DNA from: JANPLN01 sp041736155
GTDB taxonomy: Bacteria > Bdellovibrionota > Bdellovibrionia > Bdellovibrionales > JAGQZY01
Direction: 5' to 3'
DNA length: 64,000 nucleotides
Assembly (NCBI GenBank): GCA_041736155.1
Contig: JBGSUL010000089.1
Coordinates: 1-64,000 of the forward strand
This document shows positions 34,719-41,209 of this stretch, in pieces. Within the stretch, counting starts at the first letter, position 1; each line of letters opens with the position of its first letter. A model generated the notes under the pieces. The model was not told the DNA's origin. It did no database searches and saw only the letters and a program-made list of their open reading frames with translations. The position numbers and the translations under genes are program-made.

Positions 34719-35432
34719 ATGTGGATCTTAAGTTCTCTCATCTCAATGGCCTTGGCTTCTTCTCCCACAGCTTTTTCGGCGCGCTTTGAATTAGGGGTGG
34801 CACAAAATACCAAAAATGAGTTTCAAATCCCCAACAACAGTGGCACAGCCTTCTCTCTTCCCAACAATAGTGTCCCTTATGGCCGCTTTGAAGGCGTTTG
34901 GAATATGAAACCCTCCCATGCCCTTCGCTTGGTCATCGCCCCCTTCGAGATCGAAAACGAAATCACCTCTTCCACGCCTCTATTATTTGAAAACCAAAAT
35001 TTTGCGGCCAACACACCGACCACTGTGGGTTTTAAATTTAACTCTTACCGTCTTGGTTATCTCTACAACTTCCACAATTCAGAGCGCTGGACGTGGACTT
35101 TGGGCGCCACATTAAAGGCTCGCGATGCCTCTATTTATGTCGAACAAAATGGAGTTCAGGAAAAATTCACAGATTTTGGTTTTGTTCCCCTCCTTTATCT
35201 TGGCGCTCGCTACCAACTTTCAACGGATTGGTTTTTCCATTTCAACCTTGATGGAGCCGGCAGTCCTCAAGGGCGGGCCATTGATGCTCTTAGCGAATTC
35301 CAATACACTTACCGAGAGCAATCACAAATAGGCATTGGCTTTCGCTGGCTTGATGGTGGCGCTGACAACGAAAAGATCAAAAACTTTGCGACGATTCAAT
35401 ATTGGCTGGTCAGTGCCACACATTTTTTTTAG
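34719..35432 (+). CDS. Outer-membrane beta-barrel protein
   Basis: The 237-residue protein starts with a short signal sequence (MWILSSLISMALASSPTAFSA). Alternating hydrophobic strands typical of a small 8-10-strand barrel follow, such as YGRFEGVWNMKPSHALRLVI, YRLGYLYNFHN and IGIGFRWLDGG, with a C-terminal aromatic (SATHFF). No specific family is evident. It follows the tRNA gene by 133 bp and is followed by the ion-channel gene. Confidence 0.75.
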   Translation: MWILSSLISMALASSPTAFSARFELGVAQNTKNEFQIPNNSGTAFSLPNNSVPYGRFEGVWNMKPSHALRLVIAPFEIENEITSSTPLLFENQNFAANTPTTVGFKFNSYRLGYLYNFHNSERWTWTLGATLKARDASIYVEQNGVQEKFTDFGFVPLLYLGARYQLSTDWFFHFNLDGAGSPQGRAIDALSEFQYTYREQSQIGIGFRWLDGGADNEKIKNFATIQYWLVSATHFF

Positions 35433-35527
35433 CCTAGAGAAAACAACGAAAAATAGAATTGGATCTGGCAGAGGTTACTTTCACCTATTATCTTGCGGAT
35501 ACCCCGCCCTTAAGTAATCATTGACCC

Positions 35528-35893
35528 ATGATCAAGCATGTTCGCATTCACCACAATTTTATGAAGGATTATCTCAGAGATCTCTTTAAGGCGCTCTTTC
35601 GACCCGCCATGATCTTTCTCTTTTTTTTATCATTATCGTTGATCCTGGCTTCGGCATTTTTATTCTTTTATCTTGAGCATCCTATAAATAAAAATATCAG
35701 CGAGTTTTTAGATGCTCTTTATTATATTGTGTCCATATTCACAGGAGTGGGCCTGGGCGACATCGCGCCGATCACCAAACAAGGACGAGTTCTTTCCATG
35801 TTTGTCATGTTTATCGGTACGGCTATTTATGTCAGTCTGGCTGGGGTTGTGGCGGCGACAATTATCGAACTTGAATCTGCGAGACGGAAATAA
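35528..35893 (+). CDS. Two-TM ion channel (potassium-channel pore family) with an atypical filter
   Basis: The 121-residue protein has two membrane helices (about 27-50 and 89-115) flanking a pore loop with the filter TGVGLGD at residues 72-78. This is the Ion_trans_2 architecture of KcsA-like channels. The canonical filter is T(V/I)G(Y/F)GD, so the aromatic residue is replaced by Leu here. No RCK or ligand-binding domain follows, and the N-terminus is His/Arg-rich. A tetrameric cation channel is likely; potassium selectivity is uncertain. Confidence 0.78.
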   Translation: MIKHVRIHHNFMKDYLRDLFKALFRPAMIFLFFLSLSLILASAFLFFYLEHPINKNISEFLDALYYIVSIFTGVGLGDIAPITKQGRVLSMFVMFIGTAIYVSLAGVVAATIIELESARRK

Positions 35894-35920
35894 CCCCGCC
35901 TTATTGTGATGTGAGGGGGC

Positions 35921-35962
35921 TTGCTCAAGAGGCTGTCATCTTGAGCAAAGCGAAGGTTTTCT
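35921..35962. repeat. REP-like palindromic element after the channel gene
   Basis: TTGCTCAAGA (35921-35930) and TCTTGAGCAA (35939-35948) form a perfect 10-bp stem with an 8-nt loop. The right arm continues as AGCGAAGG and so matches the TCCTGAGC..GCGAAGGA core of the other elements. It lies between convergent genes and may terminate transcription. Confidence 0.55.
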
Positions 35963-35967
35963 ACGAC

Positions 35968-36255
35968 TTAGATAACGGAAGATATTTTGCAAATGGCTCT
36001 GACCTTTGTGGACAGCACTCGTTTGCCATCGTGGTTACGAATTTCAGAAATCTCTATAACATCTACTTCGACTTGAAAATCAGAAGTCTTATATCTATTA
36101 CATTGTCCTTCTACCTGATTCATCGCCGCATCGAGACTATATAAATATCCAGACTCAACAAACCTGTTCATGGGTTGTGATTGTTGGGCGTGGGCGAACG
36201 GTGCGATCAGCGTGCTGAGCACCAATACTGAATTCATTAGACAAGACTTAAACAT
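35968..36255 (-). CDS. Small secreted protein of unknown function
   Basis: The 95-residue protein has a good signal peptide (MNSVLVLSTLIAPFAHA after a short N-terminal extension). The mature domain is small, with one pair of cysteines (EGQCNRY and RAICKIS) and a beta-rich pattern (DFQVEVDVIEISEI, VLSTKVRAIC). An internal ATG at residue 7 could also start it. I recognise no family. Confidence 0.6.
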   Translation of the reverse strand: MFKSCLMNSVLVLSTLIAPFAHAQQSQPMNRFVESGYLYSLDAAMNQVEGQCNRYKTSDFQVEVDVIEISEIRNHDGKRVLSTKVRAICKISSVI

Positions 36256-36392
36256 GCTTTCTTGGGTTTAAATTTAGGAACTAGGAAGTGTCTATGCAAG
36301 CGTGCCAATTTCGTTTTAAGCAATATAACAGATAACAGAGCGCGCTTTACGGCACTGTGGAGACCAGCTTGAATATGAAGGGTGAGGGCTGA

Positions 36393-36447
36393 GGTCCTTC
36401 GCTGCGCTCAGGAAGTCTCGATGAGTCCTGAGCGCAGCGAAGGACCT
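36393..36447. repeat. Perfect 22-bp palindromic REP-like hairpin
   Basis: The arms at 36393-36414 and 36426-36447 are exact reverse complements (core TCCTGAGCGCAGCGAAGGA), separated by an 11-nt loop that itself contains the palindrome CTCATGAG. It lies 8 bp beyond the stop of the last gene of the minus-strand pigment operon and probably ends that transcript. No T-run is present. Confidence 0.8.
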
Positions 36448-36454
36448 ACTGTAT

Positions 36455-37213
36455 TTAGAAGTAGAATGTCGCGAGGGCGCCGGTGCGAAATTGATGGGCT
36501 TCGATAGCGTCTTTGTCGATGACAGGTGTCGCTGTTTGCTCGATAAAGAAATTGAGGCCAAAAACATTTCCTAAGCGCAGGTTGTATCCTATTTGAATCG
36601 GTACAAATAAAGACGATGCGGCATCTTTTACGCAGGGATAAATAGAGACACTGTTGTCACTTTTGGCGGAACAGTGTTGGGTTACTGGTGTGGCCAAGCG
36701 GGGTCCAGCATAGAGAGAATGTTTACCGCTCCCTAAAACCAACTCGAAATAAATAGGAATCTCAAAACTTAAAACTTGATAAGATGTTTCGCCCGAACTC
36801 GTCCATAACCACCAAGTGTAATCTTGCGTGAGCTGACGATAAACCAACTCACCACCTGTGCTCATGGCAAATTTGGGAGTGAAGTAATGCCTAACGAGAA
36901 AACCACCAGCGCCACCGATTTCGGTTTCACTTTCGGGATCTTCATAGGACCCTTGGGGATTGATTTTAGAATTTGCTACTTGAAAATCAAGACCAACCAC
37001 GGCTCGCCATTGCCAATCCTCACGCTCTTGAACGTTGTGGTGAGCTTCTTCCTGCACAGGCTCCACGGGCACATAGACAGGAGGCGCTGGCGACACAGGT
37101 GCCACGACCGCTTCTGGTTTTGCTTTTTTGTTTTTGGCAGGCGCACTTGGTTCTGCGGCAAAAACAGATGAGACAAAAACTGTCGACAAAATTATAATTA
37201 AAAACGATTTCAT
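36455..37213 (-). CDS. Outer-membrane beta-barrel protein at the end of the pigment operon
   Basis: I start at 37213 (MKSFLIIILSTVFVSSVFA, with AAGGAG upstream). The 252-residue protein has a Pro/Val/Lys-rich spacer after the signal (KNKKAKPEAVVAPVSPAPP). A barrel follows (DWQWRAVVGLDFQVANS through IGYNLRLGNVFGLNFFIEQ) and ends GALATFYF, a typical final strand. It is only 10 bp from the secreted-protein gene upstream, so it likely belongs to the transcript that begins with the ACP gene at 40536. A role in placing or anchoring the pigment in the outer membrane is inference from this linkage. Confidence 0.75.
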   Translation of the reverse strand: MKSFLIIILSTVFVSSVFAAEPSAPAKNKKAKPEAVVAPVSPAPPVYVPVEPVQEEAHHNVQEREDWQWRAVVGLDFQVANSKINPQGSYEDPESETEIGGAGGFLVRHYFTPKFAMSTGGELVYRQLTQDYTWWLWTSSGETSYQVLSFEIPIYFELVLGSGKHSLYAGPRLATPVTQHCSAKSDNSVSIYPCVKDAASSLFVPIQIGYNLRLGNVFGLNFFIEQTATPVIDKDAIEAHQFRTGALATFYF

Positions 37214-37223
37214 GGAGTTCTCC

Positions 37224-37691
37224 TTACTCTGCTTTGTCTGCTTTTTTCCAAACAAGATTGTTAGCTATTTTTTTACCGGTGATTTTACCATCGCCGCTAG
37301 GATTGTCATAAACACTGCCAATAGTGATTTTATAATCGCCCTTGGCTTCCTCTTCGTGGCGGCACACGAGGCCAAATTTCTTTTGCTCATGGGGCCTGAA
37401 ATCAATAGTTCTTTCTCCGGTGTTAAAAAAAGTGTGTTTCACTTCACCATGACGGGAACCCCGGTCACAACTGATCTCGTAAAGATAAACAATTATGCCC
37501 TTATCACTCTCATTTTTAATGACCATTTCAAAGTCAAATTTTTCTCCCTTGTCTTTGATCCAATTGACCCACATCGAAGCCACACCCGGTGCCGTCACTG
37601 GTTTTTGATCGGTCATGACTTTCTCTGAGGCTTGCGCGCCGGAGATAGTAAAACTGCTCAAAAAGAAAATTCCTAAAAATATATGTTTCAT
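37224..37691 (-). CDS. Periplasmic beta-rich protein of unknown function in the pigment operon
   Basis: I start at 37691, whose ATGA overlaps the deacetylase stop; GGAG lies upstream and MKHIFLGIFFLSSFTISGAQA is a signal peptide. The mature part of about 130 residues is beta-rich (FDFEMVIKNESDKGIIVYLYE, YKITIGSVYDN) with a Cys pair (ISCDRGS, GLVCRHE). It looks like an Ig-like or DUF-type periplasmic domain, but I cannot name it. Translational coupling to the deacetylase implies a shared role. Confidence 0.7.
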   Translation of the reverse strand: MKHIFLGIFFLSSFTISGAQASEKVMTDQKPVTAPGVASMWVNWIKDKGEKFDFEMVIKNESDKGIIVYLYEISCDRGSRHGEVKHTFFNTGERTIDFRPHEQKKFGLVCRHEEEAKGDYKITIGSVYDNPSGDGKITGKKIANNLVWKKADKAE

Positions 37692-38374
37692 ACAGACTCC
37701 TTGTCTTTTTTCGGTAGAGCTGCAAATTCCCATCCATGCTCGCGTCCTTGTTTTAATAACAGTCTCAGCGTGCACAAAAACGAAAGCTGATTCTGCAACT
37801 TCTGTCTATCGTGTAAAAGAAGGATGTCACCACTTTGCAGGCGAGGCAATAGCTTTAACACCTGCGACTCTTGCCAGGAAAAAAGCGTGTCGTAAAAACG
37901 ACGATTCCATAAATAAAGCGGTGTGTGAATCTGTCGAAGTGCTTGCAACAGTGGCGGACAAACCACACCACTGGGAGAACGAAAACCCACCGTTGCTTCC
38001 CCGAGGATTTGACTCAAGGCATCCTCACTGCGCAAAATCCAATCACGCAGATGCGGGACTCCTTTAAAAAAGTGTGCGTACGTGTGGTCCTCGGAGTGAT
38101 TACCCACTCGATGCCCCTGCTGATGGATTTTTTTTACTAAGGATTTTTCTTGCTGTGCTTTTTGTGCAATTAAAAAAAAAGTAGCCGAGACGGAATATTC
38201 GCTCAGTACGGCAAGCACTTGCTCAGTAAATACGGCATCCGGACCATCGTCAAAAGTTAAAAACAGAGTGCGCTCATGAACAGGTAAAGAGCGAATCACT
38301 TGTTCATTGCCAAAAAGTTTTTGCGTTATGACATCAAACATGAAGTGCCCAACGGATTTGTGATTTTCCACCAT
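37688..38374 (-). CDS. Polysaccharide deacetylase (NodB-homology, CE4)
   Basis: CE4 enzymes remove N- or O-acetyl groups from sugars with a metal ion. The 228-residue protein contains TFDDGPD (motif 1, metal Asp), HSEDHTYAH (motif 2, His-x3-5-His type), RSPSG (motif 3) and DILLLHD (motif 5). It is a minimal, probably cytoplasmic NodB domain without signal peptide. It overlaps the ketosynthase-like gene upstream by 41 bp; an internal ATG at 38341 is an alternative start. In a pigment cluster that also has a glycosyltransferase it may deacetylate a sugar such as GlcNAc in the lipid headgroup (inference). Confidence 0.8.
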   Translation of the reverse strand: MVENHKSVGHFMFDVITQKLFGNEQVIRSLPVHERTLFLTFDDGPDAVFTEQVLAVLSEYSVSATFFLIAQKAQQEKSLVKKIHQQGHRVGNHSEDHTYAHFFKGVPHLRDWILRSEDALSQILGEATVGFRSPSGVVCPPLLQALRQIHTPLYLWNRRFYDTLFSWQESQVLKLLPRLQSGDILLLHDRQKLQNQLSFLCTLRLLLKQGREHGWEFAALPKKDKESV

Positions 38375-39107
38375 TGGGTTTAGCCATATTTAAGGGCGAT
38401 GAGTCTTTGCGAAGCACTGCTTGTGCCAAAGATTCTATCGCTTGTGAGTCGTAAAACTCACCCGTCGCAAATTGCTCACCGACATGATGAAACGTTTGCG
38501 ACTGACAATAGTCAATTTGAGGAACCTGCAGAGAACCCAAGGGAGGCAGATTGTGCTGCTGACAAAAACTTTCGTTGGCAAGAACAACCGCTCCCGCCCC
38601 CTGCCCCCAACCCGCATGAGGAAATCCTTCGCCCTTGAGAAAAGAAAAACTTTCGTGAATGCGTGTATCGACACCAACCACGGCCACTACTGGACACAAC
38701 CTTGCGGTCAAAAGCTGCAACGCCATATCTAACGCTTCTTCTCCGCTAAAATAATGATGACTGAGTGTGAAAGTCGGCGCCGTGATGTGCTCGTGCAGAG
38801 ATAAAAAACCCGTTGTTGAATTGTGCAGGCTGCTTTGAAAAACAAAAGGACGCGCATGTTTATGGACCGCCCACTCTTTCAAAAATTCAATGGTGGAATT
38901 AAACTCACCGTGACCCGTGGCCAAGATCAAACTCATCTGTTCCGCAAAAGCGGGAACAGCTTGGCGCAAGGGACCGAGGGCCTCGCTCAAAACAGCGCTG
39001 GCCATTTTCATATTGAGTGTGGCTTTGCGAAATTCGGCGCGTCGATCGAGCTCTTGAACATGAGCGGGATTTAATGCCGCAGCGGCGATGATTTGCATTT
39101 GCTCCAT
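38334..39107 (-). CDS. Ketosynthase-like chain-length-factor protein, active-site Cys absent (ApeC-like)
   Basis: The 257-residue protein aligns by motif with the ketosynthase fold but lacks its catalytic residues. Where a KS has SACASG it reads HHYFSGEEALDMALQLL, followed by VVAVVGVDTR and GWGQGAGAVVLAN. No catalytic His motifs follow. Aryl-polyene synthases use a KS paired with such an inactive chain-length partner (ApeO with ApeC in E. coli/Xenorhabdus). The start overlaps the stop of the complete KS gene upstream, consistent with a stoichiometric heterodimer. It is shorter than normal KS proteins. Confidence 0.75.
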   Translation of the reverse strand: MEQMQIIAAAALNPAHVQELDRRAEFRKATLNMKMASAVLSEALGPLRQAVPAFAEQMSLILATGHGEFNSTIEFLKEWAVHKHARPFVFQSSLHNSTTGFLSLHEHITAPTFTLSHHYFSGEEALDMALQLLTARLCPVVAVVGVDTRIHESFSFLKGEGFPHAGWGQGAGAVVLANESFCQQHNLPPLGSLQVPQIDYCQSQTFHHVGEQFATGEFYDSQAIESLAQAVLRKDSSPLNMAKPNGGKSQIRWALHV

Positions 39108-40255
39108 CAGACCCGCCCCAAAACCAGGCTGGCATTGACGCCACCAAAACCCAAAGTGTTTTTTAAAATGATATCCACCGGCTGATGAGCATGCTCTTTG
39201 GCAATGCTCAGATTGATTTGTGGATCGAGATCTTGCAACCCCATGGTGGCAATTTGTGTTTGCTCACAGAGTCCTTGATAACTAATAACAGATTCAAAAA
39301 CTCCCGAAATACCCAGCGTGTGTCCGTGCGACCCTTTTGTGGAGCTAATAAAAGGTCGATGATTTTTTAAAAGATATTTGAGAGCGGCACCTTCGGCCAA
39401 ATCATTGTTAATTGATCCGGTTCCATGCGTGTGCACCCAACCGATTTGCTCTTCACTGATTTTGGCTTTGGCCAACGCACTGGCCATGGCACGGTACGCT
39501 CCTTGGCCTTCGGGGTGAGGCGACGTCATATGGTAGGCGTCCGAAGACAAACCGTACCCAAGCAACTTTGCTTTGGCTGAGCCCTTGTCTTTCTGTAGAC
39601 ACAAAAAAGCGGCACCTTCCGAAAGATTAATACCTGCACGTTGCTGATCAAAAGGACGGCACGGCTGCGCCGAAAGAAGTTTCAAGGAGCGAAAACCTTC
39701 GACGGTGAGATCACACAAAACTTCGGCACCACCCACCAAACAACGATCTACCTTGCCGGTTTCAATCCACAGACTGGCCAGTGCCAAAGCTTGGGTGGAG
39801 GCCGCACAGGCCGATGCTATTAACGTCCGTGGACCCGTAAATTCTTGGGGAAACCCTAGGTACTCTGGAGCCGAAACACAGAACTCATCCAAGACGGTTC
39901 CCAAAGGATGGTGCTTAAACGGTGGTGATTCGGATTGGTGTTGAAATAAATAGGCGAGCTCTTTTTCCCAAACAATAATTTGCCCCGTCGTGGTGGCAAA
40001 AATAATTCCGTCGCGCGGGGAAAAGTGGGTCCAACCGGCTTCGTGAATCGCTTCACGAGCGGCCCACAGACTCATTTGCAAAGGCCAACTTTTTGATTTT
40101 AATTCTTGTGCGATAAGATGCCGATCACCGTCGCCCACATAACCGAGACCTTGCTCATTGAGGCCGATCCGTCGCTGATACAGCGCTTGAAAAAGTTTTT
40201 CTTTTCCAAGGCCGAAGCTACTGACCACACCGGCGCCAGCGATCCATATCGACAT
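39107..40255 (-). CDS. Beta-ketoacyl-ACP synthase of the aryl-polyene pathway
   Basis: The 382-residue KS condenses malonyl-ACP with the growing chain. The catalytic triad is visible: Cys150 in LIASACAASTQALALAS, His in HTHGTGSINNDLAEG and His in TKGSHGHTLGISGVFE. The N-terminus (MSIWIAGAGVVSSFGLGKEKL) is typical of the FabF/KASII group. It abuts the ACP gene upstream and the Cys-less partner downstream, making a KS/CLF pair. I cannot say whether it elongates the polyene or, like ApeR, does an initiation step. Confidence 0.88.
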   Translation of the reverse strand: MSIWIAGAGVVSSFGLGKEKLFQALYQRRIGLNEQGLGYVGDGDRHLIAQELKSKSWPLQMSLWAAREAIHEAGWTHFSPRDGIIFATTTGQIIVWEKELAYLFQHQSESPPFKHHPLGTVLDEFCVSAPEYLGFPQEFTGPRTLIASACAASTQALALASLWIETGKVDRCLVGGAEVLCDLTVEGFRSLKLLSAQPCRPFDQQRAGINLSEGAAFLCLQKDKGSAKAKLLGYGLSSDAYHMTSPHPEGQGAYRAMASALAKAKISEEQIGWVHTHGTGSINNDLAEGAALKYLLKNHRPFISSTKGSHGHTLGISGVFESVISYQGLCEQTQIATMGLQDLDPQINLSIAKEHAHQPVDIILKNTLGFGGVNASLVLGRV

Positions 40256-40536
40256 TAAGCGCCCTGGGTCGCGATAAAGTCCACCAAAGTTCCCAAGTTT
40301 TGCATGTGAACGCGGGCCATCTCAGCATCGGGAAACTTCAATTTGTACTTTTGCTCAATGGCAATTACAATTTCGAGAATATCCACAGAGTCCAAACCTA
40401 AACCCGTAGCACCAAAAACAGTCTCACGCTGGAAGCTCTCACGGGGAACGTGGCGGAGATTGACCGATTCGATTATTAATCCCACAAGATCTTCAAAAAG
40501 AATTTGCTTATTTTCAGACATTTCCTGGCTTATCAT
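40255..40536 (-). CDS. Acyl carrier protein (aryl-polyene pathway, first ACP)
   Basis: The 93-residue ACP carries the phosphopantetheine Ser50 in GLGLDSVDILEIV and the usual helix II. The start at 40536 has GGAG 5 nt upstream; the ATG at 40521 is possible but has a cramped site. It is the first gene of the minus-strand operon that continues through KS, CLF-like protein, deacetylase and two envelope proteins. No phosphopantetheinyl transferase is encoded in this window. Confidence 0.88.
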   Translation of the reverse strand: MISQEMSENKQILFEDLVGLIIESVNLRHVPRESFQRETVFGATGLGLDSVDILEIVIAIEQKYKLKFPDAEMARVHMQNLGTLVDFIATQGA

Positions 40537-40547
40537 GATCGCTCCAC

Positions 40548-40577
40548 TTGACTCTCGACTTCAGAACCTTTTAATAC
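40548..40577 (+). promoter_or_regulatory. Sigma-70-type promoter of the LolA-MMPL operon
   Basis: TTGACT at 40548-40553 and TAATAC at 40572-40577 with an 18-bp spacer. Predicted transcription start is near 40584, two bases before the ATG of the next gene, so the mRNA would be practically leaderless. No Shine-Dalgarno sequence precedes that ATG. Confidence 0.55.
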
Positions 40578-40585
40578 AGTTAATT

Positions 40586-41209
40586 ATGCGCAGTCCAATC
40601 TTTTTACGTAGTCTTCCCCTTCTGTTTTTCGTTTATGTTGCACATAGCCGAACCCTTGCTGCCACTCAGGTGAGCTCTCAAGAACTTTCGCAACTCCTTG
40701 CCCCCTATACACAAATCCAAAAAATCAGCGCCGACTTTAATCAAAAGAAATTCCTTAAAGATTTAAAAATTGAACTTCTTTCCAACGGCTCCATGACTTT
40801 TGAACGCCCGCAAAATATTCGCTGGACGATCCATAAACCTAGCCCGTTGGAAGTGGCCATTGATAACGACAAAATATCCCTCACCACACAAAATGGCGAC
40901 GCACCGGTGGTGATTCCTTTTTCTCAGATTGGCAAAAATCAAAACACCTCGGGGCTTTCGTTGATGATTCCCTGGCTGGCTGGAGATGCTGAGCAGATTT
41001 TAAAGTCTTTTGAAGTTACGAAAGAGGGAGATCAACTGTTTTCATTGGTTCCGCGGACGTCGGGCTCGCTCTTTCGCTTGATCCAAATTAAAACAGCTTC
41101 GGCAAAAGGCAAAAATCCCGGGTGGATTGAATCGCTCACGCTCAATGAAACATCTGGAGATGCCATCGAAATCCGTTTTAAGGCCGTGAAAATTGCAAAA
41201 ACTCGCTAG
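40586..41209 (+). CDS. LolA-like outer-membrane lipid/lipoprotein carrier of the pigment cluster
   Basis: The 207-residue protein has a signal peptide (MRSPIFLRSLPLLFFVYVAHSRTLA) and a LolA-type fold. The pattern is IQKISADFNQKKFLKDLKIELLSNGSMTFERPQNIRWTIHKPSP followed by SLMIPWLAGDAEQILKSFEV. LolA-like genes are regular members of aryl-polyene clusters and are thought to shuttle the hydrophobic product across the periplasm. The start overlaps a predicted transcription start. The next gene begins inside its 3' end. Confidence 0.82.
   Translation: MRSPIFLRSLPLLFFVYVAHSRTLAATQVSSQELSQLLAPYTQIQKISADFNQKKFLKDLKIELLSNGSMTFERPQNIRWTIHKPSPLEVAIDNDKISLTTQNGDAPVVIPFSQIGKNQNTSGLSLMIPWLAGDAEQILKSFEVTKEGDQLFSLVPRTSGSLFRLIQIKTASAKGKNPGWIESLTLNETSGDAIEIRFKAVKIAKTR

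Noticed and set aside
34489..34789. ORFs beginning MAELVDAHDSKSCG across the tRNA
   Set aside because: This is the well-known false translation of tRNA-Leu; the tRNA structure is complete.
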